A stretch of DNA of 64,000 bases. It comes from Chionis minor (taxonomy: Eukaryota; Chordata; Aves; Charadriiformes; Chionididae). A program made the translations under genes and the position numbers. The notes below the pieces were generated by a model, which was not told where the DNA came from, ran no database searches, and saw only the letters and a program-made list of their open reading frames with translations. This document shows, in pieces, positions 35,566 through 46,300 of this stretch (its first letter is position 1; each line of letters opens with the position of its first letter). Location of the stretch: positions 62,001 through 126,000 of the forward strand of contig VZSF01009106.1 in NCBI GenBank assembly GCA_013398295.1, given 5' to 3'.

Positions 35566-38258
35566 TTATTCATTTTTTCCATTATTGGCAGAAAGATCCA
35601 AGAGAGGACTCTTCTGTGGCAAACTTCCATTAACTTCTTGCTTCCTTATCTGATCCCTGCATGCACGAGGAAAGAATGGTTTTACAATCTGTTCTTCCGC
35701 GAGATTATTGTCTTTTAACTTTTTGCTCGAAAAAGCTGAGCAACGTGAGATGTAAGCCTGTCTGAGACTCCTGGAACATCCCCTGCTGGTCTACCAGAGG
35801 TTCTCTTAAGACAGAGAACACAAGAAGAACAGATGTTATCTGTTCTAACAGCAAAGCTGTAAGATAATATGACTCGTCTCGTATGTTGGCTTGCATATTT
35901 GGACATGCTATGGAAAAAAAACAAGTCTTTTCTGGAACTGGTGGGCAATGTTATGGACCTGGCAGCATGCCCTGGAGGAGGAACTAATACAAGCACACTG
36001 GGCCTTGCACCTCGTTCTTGTCACCTGGTGATATCGTGGGCTCCACGGGTAGTTTAGTGTGTCCTCGAGAGCTGTGAGAGAAGCACAGCTGTGATGGAGG
36101 AGCAAACTGAGAGAGTCCAGGGGGGAGCAGCTGTAATTTTCCTTCTTGCTCTTCCCTATGCTTAAGAAGTGATTATAATTATTCATTCCCCGGTAGATAT
36201 TTAAGCAGGCAATAGGTGGCACTCCAGCACAACCTGCTGCTGCCTCTTGCCCTGGCCAGAGGCTTGGTAAAAGCATGGCTAAGGCACTGCTGCCTGAAAC
36301 AGGCCTCCGCGCCTGAAGTACCCAGAGATGTGACTGGCAAGCAGCACGTGTGCAGTACCCAGCAAAACCTCTAATTTCTATTTTAAACACACTGTCCCTT
36401 TTAAGTACCCCTCTGCCTATCCCAAATCTACAACTAATTTTGGTCCATTACTCTACAAATGCAGAGTTTCAAAAATCCAAGAATTTCAGAAATGCAGGCA
36501 TGGATAAAGACAATAATACTCACCTCGACGCATACCAGTAGTTGACCAGAGTTGAAAGAACAACATAAGAAATACTCAGTACGCCAGAAACTCCCAGTGA
36601 AAGAGCGCCCAGGCCACACAGCACACAAAGGAGGGATATGCCACCTATGGCTATCACAACACCTAATAAAAGAAAATCAGTTTATGATTTAAACAGATTT
36701 ATACGCAAGTAAATTAGAAGTGCTGACATTCTAACACAACCCCAAATTCAAACCATTTGGGAAAACAGTATTCTGCAATCAACTAGCTAGCCATGCATGG
36801 TCAAGATAACTGGTCTAGCCATATCCTGGTGGCTGACATTAGAAAGGGAAATCGGATTTCCCCCATATAGATGACAGTTAATCAGATTACTGTTCATGTA
36901 TTAAGAGTTTCACTACTGCTAAGAGCCGAGGACTACATACAGAAATCCTCAACTGCTTGAACTGGAAACTCCAGAATGAAGAAGAAAAAAAGGAAAAGGC
37001 CTATCATGCCTTCAAAGGGCATAAGTAAATACATACATGCATGCACACAATACCTTCCATGACTATCACACCGATACAGGCCATTATGGCTGTTGTAACA
37101 ACAAAAATCAGGAAAAATGCAATGGGAATAGCAGACACTGCAATAAACATCAGGAGTGATAAGGCAACGAAAGGATGGTCATCTAAATATTGGCCAACAC
37201 GAGAGTTCATAAATGCAACAACCTGTGGATGAAAGAAAAACATTTCAGATTTTATTTTTCTCTCTTGTCACAGGTAACTTTTAAAGGTCAAGTCTGCAGC
37301 GTGAACAGAGGGCAGCTGTTGCCCCTGTATTTCAAAAGCATGAGGACTTACTGCAAGGTTAGATAACTGCATAGCAAATATAATTCTACCAATAACAGAC
37401 ATGTTTCTCTTGGACTTCCCAGTTCCATTCTTGCACATATTAAAAAAATCCACCACTCTCCTCCCTGCCCCATGCCAAAAACAAGTAAAAAACCCCAAAT
37501 CACAATTTAGCTGCACAGATTTCAGTGGGGTCTCAACAGCCACAATTTTGATCTAGAGAACTGTCTTGCTAAGAAAAAAAATACTATAACATTTAAAAAT
37601 AATGATGATTTTTCTTCTTTCCATGTGTCAGTAATATCTGCAACCTGCTCATTTATTGAGCATAAGTACAGTGCAGGCATGTCTGTATCACAAAATTGTT
37701 ATGAATTTAATTATAATGTTACTGGTAGAAAAAAAATCCTTTTTACAGAGGCAGTGATACCCATACACTGGAATTTTACTGTAGTAGAAATTATTTCCCT
37801 TCCCTTAAGGAAATGCGTATTGTAGTTTTAATTCTTTTTATAGCAGCACAACCATTTCACTAAAATGCCACTCTACTATCTCAAATGGTTACACCAGTAA
37901 GACACAGAAAGCAGAACAGGCTTCCCTTTTTCTAGACTGCTGAGGGTGTGGGACGATAGTCCTTCCCACAGCCTCCCCCGTGTTCACTTAAAAAAGGGAG
38001 TGTCAATTTTCTCAAAAAAAAAAAAAAAGTTTTGAAATTGCATTTAAATAAATTGGGTTGTGATAGCCCAAGAGTTATGAAAGGATTATCTTTATAAATA
38101 TATTATATAAAATTATAACCCACACCCACATTTGAGTTGCTGTGGATGGACTGCACTATGGAGTGCCATTGCTTCTGCAGCTCTTGCATTTCTTTTGACG
38201 TCGTAATCCTCAGCCAACGATCCTGAATCTTCTGAACATCCAGTTCTCCCTCAGCCAT
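35566..38258 (-). CDS. LDAF1: LDAF1 (promethin, TMEM159), lipid droplet assembly factor 1
   Basis: Four coding exons on the minus strand: 38258-38130, 37222-37054, 36662-36524 and 35656-35566. They join in frame to 175 residues (human 161). All introns are GT-AG; the first donor, GTGGGT, is the weakest. The N-terminal 43 residues are soluble and helical ([16 protein letters not shown]). The core from about 44 begins [18 protein letters not shown], like mammalian promethin. Several long hydrophobic segments follow between about 61 and 145 ([19 protein letters not shown]). The tail is short and polar and ends NNGKNE. In mammals LDAF1 forms a complex with seipin in the ER membrane and marks sites of lipid-droplet formation. 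AG|GGAAATTGG just before the ATG looks like an acceptor, so the leader is probably spliced from an exon in the CpG island near 38801-39055. Confidence 0.93.
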
Positions 38259-38780
38259 CCAATTTCCCTTGTAATTAAGGTACAATTAGTAACAGCCTCA
38301 TGACGTTTTATGAAAACGAAATATTTCTTTTGCAAAAAGAGGACATAGGTTTCAGATGTTCATGTGACCCGCAGAATCTAAGCCACTACTTTTGCAGAAG
38401 TAAATCAAACGCAGGGTGCCCATCCCCGAAAGGTCTTCCTCAACTCCCAAAGCCAAGTATCCGGGTACAAGGTGACTCCCACCTTCCTTTATAACACTAA
38501 CCCCACGTTGAACAGCGAGGGCATTGAATTGCCAGTGAAAAGGGCACTTCTAACTATCTGCACGGACAATTTATCACTAATAGCGCTGGAAACTTGTAAC
38601 ACATTAACGAGATTTGGTTTTTTTGAGTAGCCTCCTGTTCGGAATTGAAACTATACCCTGCATAGCTTCAAAACTCTGTCTCTAAAGGCAAAACGCTTTC
38701 AAACACGCTGAACGTTGTCAGTTTAAAGGCAACATCGGCTCAAAAATCTCCCTCTCCCCCGCACGGAAGTGTAATCTGCT

Positions 38781-38794
38781 GTCGCTAGGGCGAC
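38781..38794. promoter_or_regulatory. X-box-like palindrome (RFX site candidate)
   Basis: GTCGCTAGGGCGAC has perfect five-base inverted arms (GTCGC/GCGAC). It differs from the RFX X-box form GTTGCTAGGGCAAC only at two symmetric positions, both now CpG. RFX factors drive motile-cilium genes such as axonemal dyneins. It lies beside the candidate LDAF1 leader donor. Confidence 0.35.
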
Positions 38795-38800
38795 CCTCAC

Positions 38801-39055
38801 CAGGGGACGATTAACGGATGCCGTTTCCTGCTGGTAGATGTAAACGCTGCCCGTGTCGGTGTCACCGGTTTCCACTCGGCCTTCACGGCCGCTCCCCGCC
38901 TGCCCTCGCACCGCGCTCCCGCCGAGGGCCGCCGCGCCCCCCGCCCCGCTCCTGCTCCGCCGGGCAGCGCCCCGGCCCCCGGCGCTGCCTTTACCGCCGC
39001 CGCCCACGGCCTCCGCCGGACGCTTAGCACCGAGGTCAGGAGCCGGTCAATCACA
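38801..39055 (-). other. LDAF1: probable LDAF1 5' untranslated exon, cut by the gap
   Basis: On the minus strand CTG|GTGAGGG at 38801/38800 is a good splice donor inside the CpG island. It could be joined to the acceptor just before the LDAF1 ATG. The transcription start is not visible and may lie in the gap. Confidence 0.4.
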
Positions 39056-39394
39056 NNNNNNNNNNNNNNNNNNNNNNNNNNNNNNNNNNNNNNNNNNNNN
39101 NNNNNNNNNNNNNNNNNNNNNNNNNNNNNNNNNNNNNNNNNNNNNNNNNNNNNNNNNNNNNNNNNNNNNNNNNNNNNNNNNNNNNNNNNNNNNNNNNNNN
39201 NNNNNNNNNNNNNNNNNNNNNNNNNNNNNNNNNNNNNNNNNNNNNNNNNNNNNNNNNNNNNNNNNNNNNNNNNNNNNNNNNNNNNNNNNNNNNNNNNNNN
39301 NNNNNNNNNNNNNNNNNNNNNNNNNNNNNNNNNNNNNNNNNNNNNNNNNNNNNNNNNNNNNNNNNNNNNNNNNNNNNNNNNNNNNNNNNNNNNN
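39056..39394. other. assembly gap (339 Ns)
   Basis: An unbroken run of N lies in the most GC-rich part of the window. Sequence on both sides is CpG-island-like, so the missing bases are probably GC-rich promoter or first-exon sequence. Confidence 0.99.
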
Positions 39395-40185
39395 CCTGCT
39401 GCCCGCCGAGCCGCAGCCCCTCTCGGCCCCTCGCCCTTCGGATGCGACGCCCGGCGCGGCCCGGGCTGGGCCTGTCGCGGCTGAGGGAAGCGCCGCCGCC
39501 CGCCCGCCGCTGTCTCCTCCCCGCGGGGGCGGGCGGCGCGGCGGGCAGGGCCGGGCGCCTGGGGAGACTGCAGAGGGGCAGGGGCGTCCGTGGGGTGTTT
39601 AGCGAGGAAGGGAGTTGGAAGGTTTGCACAGACAACCCGGGCTTTTAGCGGAGTTTATTTATTTCCTCCTTGTGCCCTTTCGTGTCCCCCTTCCTGTCCT
39701 GCCTTTCGCACACCTGCACCCTGCCGGGCCCCGCCTCAGCCCCTCAAGTCTGGGCACCCTCAGGGAGAAGCCCGGGGTTTCATGTGGCTTGTGGACATGA
39801 AGCCTTGAGCTTTTTGTAATTAAGAGTAGAAAAATGAGTATATCCGCGATAGCTGTGCAGGGGCACGTGCAGCCGCTGAGGTGCTGCCGCGCCCTGTGGT
39901 GTAGCAGGATGGCGGCCATGAAACGCTTCACCTGGCACAACCACCTTCCCCCTGGCTCCACGTGAGGAGTAATTGCTGCAAAAATTTGTCTGACTTTTCA
40001 GCAAGATCAGTGCATGCTACAGTGTCCCAGCGTTTGGGTAGGACTGTCCGTCTTGGAAGCGATGCTGGGTGAGGTGTGTTGCACGGCAGGTTGGCCTGGC
40101 TGCTTTCCAGAGCCATCATGATGGTCTTACATGTGAAATTCAGTGAATTCCCAGCTTTTGCTACATTTTTCATGCTGTAAATTTG

Positions 40186-40758
40186 TGATGGTTTGAGGAA
40201 CCCATAATAATTTATTGTCGTTTAGACAATTATTTTAGCACCCAATGACACCTCCCCACACGGGAAGGGGAATCAGGGAAAAACAAGGAAACACGGCAGT
40301 TGAAATATAAATAGATTTAATAAGATAAGACTAAATAATTAACATTAATAATACTAAAGAACCAGTATTGATACCAATACCAATATAAAATATACTAGGA
40401 TTATACTCGGCCAATGCTATCCATAGGAAGCTGTGCGCTCCCAGCAGTGGATAGCAAATGTCGGACACTGACAGTGCTACGTCTTTGGGAGGAAGGGAAG
40501 GACTCAGGGGTCCGGCACCGGGGCAAGAAGTTCTCTGCATCTCCACCATCAAGGGAGAGAGAGCACTTTGCAGCAATTTTTCTAATTTATATTAAATGTG
40601 TCATTCATGGTATGAGATAATCCTGTTGGCCAGCTTGGGTCAAGTGCCCAGGTCTCGCTCCTCTTCATCCCTGCACCTGGCGAGCTCAGAAACACCGAGA
40701 CCTTGAAACCCACACGCCATAGCTGGTTATAAAGTAAATATTTTCACAAATTCAGACA
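40186..40758 (-). mobile_element. probable solo LTR, related type
   Basis: The segment starts TGATGGTTTGAGG and ends near ATTCAGACA. It contains GGTATGAGATAATCCTGTTGGCC and a GGTCAAGTGCCC block typical of avian ERV LTRs. ATTAAA occurs on the minus strand near 40315, supporting minus orientation. It resembles the other two LTRs in layout but is not closely alike by eye. Ends are approximate and no retroviral genes flank it. Confidence 0.55.
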
Positions 40759-42399
40759 CTAGAGTCTTCTAAAAGGGCAATTTTCCCAGGCCTTAGAAGA
40801 TAAATTAGTCCTGTGTCTCTCAAGCCAGAATGAAATTACAGTGAGAAGTAAAATATTCATGTTTCTCATGACTGATTTAATCACTTATTTTGATTGGTGC
40901 CACCCACGAGAGTATTGCAAAACTGAACATTAATGGTTTCATGATTGTTTTTTAAAGGCAACAAAATAAATAACATGTTTAATTTTGAGCATGCAGGTCA
41001 TAATACAAAGAGAGGATTTATAAAGTATGGGGTTTTAAACCTATCAGACTGTCAGAGCTCTGTGTCTTTGAGGTGCTGATTTCAATGAGCTCTGCAGATA
41101 CAAGGATCTTTATAGACAGAGGAAGTAAAAGACAGATTTGCATATTAATGTAAGTTTGGACCACTGGCTCTAAAAGCCCAGCACAAGATACCTGCAAGAA
41201 GAGGAGGGCAAGTTTATTTTGCTTGAACTGTTGAAGTGTTTATATATCATATTATTAAAGTGGTAGTGTGTTGATATTCCTGGTAGACTAGTGTATATGA
41301 AATTAAGTTTTCATTTGTTGATTTTGCATAATTTTTGTAAAGTGATCATAAGGAAAAACTAACTGGTAGAATTATAGTGTGACATAATCCAGTGATAATG
41401 GCACTATAAAGTTTAATGGCTCCACTGAGTTTAGAAGTATATTGGAGATTTTAAATTTCTGACTGTTTTCAAAACATGCTGTAGCTGCTGTTTTGGAGAT
41501 AGTCTTGTGCATCTTAGTAAATTATTTTCCTGCTATGCATAATTATTTCTCCTGCTAAAAATTCACATATAATCTCTTTCTATATGAAATAACCGTTTTT
41601 CATGTTTCCCAAGCAGCGCGAGTGATTTATTTAACTTCAAATACTGGCATGCATATATAAGCATCTGAGTTGTGCGCAGAGGAACAGTAGTTACTCTAAC
41701 TGTTGCTTAATTGAGCTTGTCTTCATGCCAGTGTCAGGTCGAATTAGCAGGAAAATACTCATATTGCAAACCAGCACTGAAATATTTGAAGAGGTATGGC
41801 ACACACTAGCTGAGCAAGTGCCAGCTCCAGCGTTAGCAGCGCTCGTTCTGTACCCCACACTGCTGGCTTGTGTTTAAAGAGCAGCTTAGTTTATGGTCGG
41901 AACGTTCACGTGTGGCCAGGCAGGAACAATGTTCCACTTGTGGTTTGTATTAGGTCAAGATATAAGGAAAACAGTGCTGTTAACTTGGGGATATCAGCTA
42001 TTCTCACAATTCACAGAAAATAGGATAAAAAATAGCATCTGAAGATGTTGGGAAAGAGTTTAAGTTAAAATGGAAGTCTCGCTGTGTTGGCAGAACATGT
42101 ACAAGCCCTCTCTTGAGGGCTGGTATAAGGACACTGTGGTAGATTTCATGTACAGTGGTAATAATTCCCATTGAATTCCCATTCCCATTTGAAGAAATGG
42201 AATGGAGGACTCTTTCAGGACATAGCGATGGCTGTGAGTGGGAGGGAAATACATACAAGTAGATTTAGAGGAATTGGGAGTGCAAGTATCCCACCTGCTG
42301 TCTTCAGATCTTCAGGGAGTTTGATTCTGAATGGTGGAAAAGTAGTAGAGATGTTTGGGTTGAAGATTTTGAATCTTTAATTTTATATTTTTTTTCCTA

Positions 42400-42500
42400 G
42401 CTCTTCCTAAGAAAATTTGGCGTTGTATAACCTTTCTTGTTCTGGGAGCACCCTGGCTGTGTGCAGTGTTTTCATACAAATGTCAGAATATCTCAGATGT
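42400..42500 (-). repeat. unclassified dispersed repeat, copy 1
   Basis: The reverse complement contains GATATTCTGACATTTGTATG followed by AAAACACTGCA. It matches copy 2 near 44320-44370 over roughly 45 bases with some mismatches. The family is not recognised. Confidence 0.5.
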
Positions 42501-42948
42501 CTCGGGAATTCATTTTTAGTAGCTTTCAGAGGTAAAATGAATCTGTACAGTTGCTCATTGGTTCCGCAACTAGATCTCCCTGACCACAGCTTGGCTAACA
42601 CTGTGCTGAAAGCGGCTGCTTTCTCTCAGCTTGGGGAAGAGAGGGAGGAGGGAATTCCTGTCTCCAAGCACCAGCTACTCTGTATCTGGGACAACGAAGC
42701 TGAGAAGTGAAAGGCAAAGTGTCAGAGAAGTTCACCAGGCTGGGACAGGCAGAGGGACTGGTAACAAGGGCGCCTGCAGGTAGTACCTGCTTTTACCTTG
42801 CTCGCTCAGGCGCTGTGGATGCGTAAGGCATGCTGGGCATCTCTCTGTCCTTGCCCATTCCTTTTGACAGGTGCTTATTTCTCATGGCACTGTGTGGCTC
42901 TGCTGTAAACAACAATTAGGGGCCCAGAGCCCCTGGGACATTAGAAGA

Positions 42949-42986
42949 GAACAGGCAGTGGGGAGGAGAACAGGCAGTGGGGAGGA
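42949..42986. repeat. two-copy tandem repeat, 19-base unit
   Basis: GAACAGGCAGTGGGGAGGA occurs twice in direct succession within a purine-rich stretch. Confidence 0.7.
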
Positions 42987-43253
42987 GGCTGGTTCTGGAG
43001 AAGGTGGAAAGAGCAGGGTGGAAAAAATCTTGCTTGGAAGATGTCTGGAGAGAGTTAGAAAGATTAAGGTGAAAAGCGAGCTTGAAGAGGAATGGAGAAA
43101 ATGAGACGGTGTGCTTTGGAGGGGAAGAAAGCTTCATGTTGTAAACAAGGAAGGGGGGAGCTGGGATTTTTCTTCTTCCTGGCAGCTGGGATAGGCGGCT
43201 GATTGTTTTGACACCTTGTGTGGTACCTGAAATGAGTCTCTAATTTTTTCCAG

Positions 43254-43328
43254 TGCATGTAATGAAAAGGATGCTTATTTTGAGGGGGAGGACCAAAAAT
43301 TTCTAAGCAAACAAAAACTCAAAGCAAA
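43254..43328 (+). other. DNAH3: DNAH3 5' untranslated leader of first coding exon
   Basis: The strong acceptor TCTAATTTTTTCCAG ends at 43253, so this leader is probably spliced to an upstream exon, most likely in the CpG island. It contains two short upstream ORFs: ATG-TAA, and a 14-codon frame at 43262-43306 out of frame with the main start. Confidence 0.5.
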
Positions 43329-46300
43329 ATGAAGCCAACACAGAGCCCAAGGCTCCTGAGGGTAAGTTCTTTCTGCAGTGACTATGAAAGAGCGGTTAAC
43401 TTTTTTAAAACCTCAGATAAAATTGCCCGTTACTGGTGGCTAGTGGTTTGACGTTCAAGAACTCTTATTTGAAGACATTTGTTCTTGTTGAATATTCTGT
43501 GGATCTAAGCCTTTATAATATACTTCTTACTAAGAATTCCTTTGCTCAAGTATTTAACTTTTTGAAAGGTTAGGTGGCATATAAATCAAGAGTTGCTTTA
43601 GAATGAACAATGTCTTTCTTAATAACTCTTGTACCTTTAAGAACGAACAATCTCCTCATATACTGTATGGTTTATTCGTTTTTAAAGTACCCTTAGGTCC
43701 AATCCTTTAGTCATTAATCAAGAGCAATTCATACTGTCTTTAGTGAAATATGCCTGGTAGTGATAATGTCTTGATTTCTGTGTGTCTGTGGACAGGCATG
43801 CTGGGGAATACCAAGGAGGGAAATCAAATTTTTTGTCAGATTTCATTTCTACATGGGCTCGACGTTGATATTGAGGAGGGCAGAATTTTGTCTGCTGCAA
43901 AACTAGGTTTCAGCAGCTTAGTTTTCCAGTCATTTATTAGAAAGCTATAACCATGTGCTTAAAATGTGTTAAATATGTAAAAAAAATGATTATATGTTAT
44001 TCATACATAATTGTATTGGGTAAAAACTTCTTCTTTCATGGTGATTTAGTTCACTGGCATTCAGTTACCACATACTTCCACCTCCTTTTTCTGATGGGAA
44101 ATTTGGGAATTTATTCCTCATGAATCTCTGAAATTTGGTTTAGGAAACTCAGAGAAGACTCGGCGTGAGGTTTTGGCCTACATTAGGGAAGTTGCCATTC
44201 AGAACCATCTTAAAACACTGTAAGGCTAAATAATTCTAAGAAAATATCCTTAGAAAACTTTGCATGGAGTCCTGGAAGGCCACCTCGAAGTATTGTCAAC
44301 TTGAGAATGTGGAACATAGTCCTGAGATGTATTAGGTATTCTGGCATTTGTATTAAAACACTTTGCAGACTCCTTGTGAGCAATCTGTTCTTCCAGTGGC
44401 AATACAGCTTCTGCTGGAACTGGGTCATTAGAGACATGAAAAAATCTAGTGGTTTTTTTTTTCTACCCAGTAACAAAGTTCACACAACTTGGACTGTTTC
44501 ACTGTCAATTTGGCAGTCTGGTAGGCTTTAGTATTTTGATATCCAGTGTTTATACCATTACAAACTCCACACAACCTGTGGAGGTTTTAGTATGATTGAA
44601 AATATTTGAAATAATTTAAATTGTTTTCAATAATTTAAAGATGTTGTGGGTTTTAAAAATCTTTTATTGGTGATTAGAAGCTTTATCAAATGACTACAAA
44701 AAACAGTGCGATCTGAAAACCTGTTTTGCTCTTTGTTTCCTTAAAATTAAAGTTGCAATATGTAATTTTCAATGAAAACTGAAAGTCTCTGTTCTTTCTG
44801 AATGAATCTTTTTCAAAACAGTATATTTCATAAACGTCTTTGAAGTTGTTTTTCATGTCTCTCTAGTCACAAAACGATTCTGTGTATAACATGAGTCATG
44901 GAAAACGGTTACCCGAGTTACCGCCCCGACATGCTTCTGCTTCAGCTGCACCTTCAGAATTGTATCAAGTACGTGCTCTCTCCCCTTCTGTCAGGTTATA
45001 TCTTAAATTACATGTGTTAGCATGATTTAGGCATCGTATATTACCAGGCCTTAGGCAGATGAAGTAAAGATAGGAAAAAATACTTAAATTACTAAGTTAA
45101 AGTACTAAGCAGATTGTCAGGTATTCACTAGAGCTGCTCTTATTTAGGAAACTGTTGTTAAAACTGCTGCTTTAGTAGTTTACATCTGTTCTTTAAATTT
45201 ATAGTTAATTATTTGCTGTTAAATTTGGATTAAATATTTTGAGCTTAAGTTTCTGGGGAAGGTAGCAAATAGTAAAAATATTTTTCTAGCAAACAAATTG
45301 TGATTCCCTGCCCCGCCCCCCCAATACTTTATGGCAGAGCACAAAAACCCCGTGAGTTAGCTTGCTGTTCCAAAACCAGCTGAGAGCTTGACAGGTGCAG
45401 CATTGATCAGGATGGGTAGCTTGTACGGCTGCAGAATACAGCCTCTGCTGTGTGACACAAATAAAAATTATGTGTGACAACACTCAAAGGGAGGAAGAAG
45501 AGCGAGCTGGCTTTCCCCACTGTAAGTGCCTCACAGTTGCTCGTTTGGCTTGTTTGTGTCAGCACTTCCATTCATCTAAGATGACTTTCTTCAGAAAGAT
45601 ATTGTTTGTGAAAAAATTGAGGTAGTTTCTGATGGAAAATGGGTTATTTTGGAATTTGTTTGAAAATAGGAAATCCTAAGCGAAACATATACTCTAAAAT
45701 AATGGTAAAAAAGTGAAAATTATTCAATGAAGATTTACATTAAAAAAATTTCTCGTAATCCAAAAATCAGTTGGACTTCTGGGGATGTGTTATGGGTTTA
45801 TATAAGACATGGGAGCTGATTTAGCCAGTCCTGAAATTTTTATGTTGCATAAGCAGTAGATTTTTGCCCGATGACTGACTTTATTCTCCACAAATAGCTG
45901 TTCCTCTCTGACCAACTTTTTGCCCAAGGGGTTCCCATGGGTATCGTGATTAGCAAGGCACCGGTGCTGCACCCAGAAAGTTATTCTACCTAGTGGGAGA
46001 GAAATACCATAGTTTACAATGTGGGCCTAATTAAGAGAGGAGATGAGAATTCAGAGTTTATGCTGACTTCAGCAGTTCCTAAAGATGCACAGTGACTTTG
46101 TGGGAAAAATCTACACATCTCTGAATTATTTTTAATTCTTGTATCAGTTCATCTCCCAAAACTGTAATTCAGGGGCCTACCCACCTGTCTAGTGTGTGCA
46201 GTGGAATAAATCGAACTGAAAAGATTCTATGAACTTTCAGAAACTAATTTAAGGAGTACGATTTCAGCAGTAGTGTGAATGCTTTTTGATTTGCTGGTAA

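Larger units (their letters stand above)
38760..39640. promoter_or_regulatory. CpG-island promoter region between LDAF1 and DNAH3
   Basis: A dense run of CpG and GC-rich sequence starts near 38760 and continues on both sides of the assembly gap to about 39600. It contrasts sharply with the AT-rich flanks. LDAF1 reads away to the left and DNAH3 to the right, so a bidirectional CpG-island promoter is likely. The open frames across it are GC artefacts that include Ns. Confidence 0.75.
40759..43253. other. 5' flank or first intron of DNAH3
   Basis: No coding exon was recognised. If DNAH3 starts in the CpG island, this is part of its first intron. It contains one member of an unclassified inverted repeat pair (42400-42500) and a short tandem duplication near 42949-42986. 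Confidence 0.5.

Noticed and set aside
38853..39635. Long open frames across the CpG island on both strands
   Set aside because: They run through 339 Ns and owe their length to GC-rich sequence with few stops.
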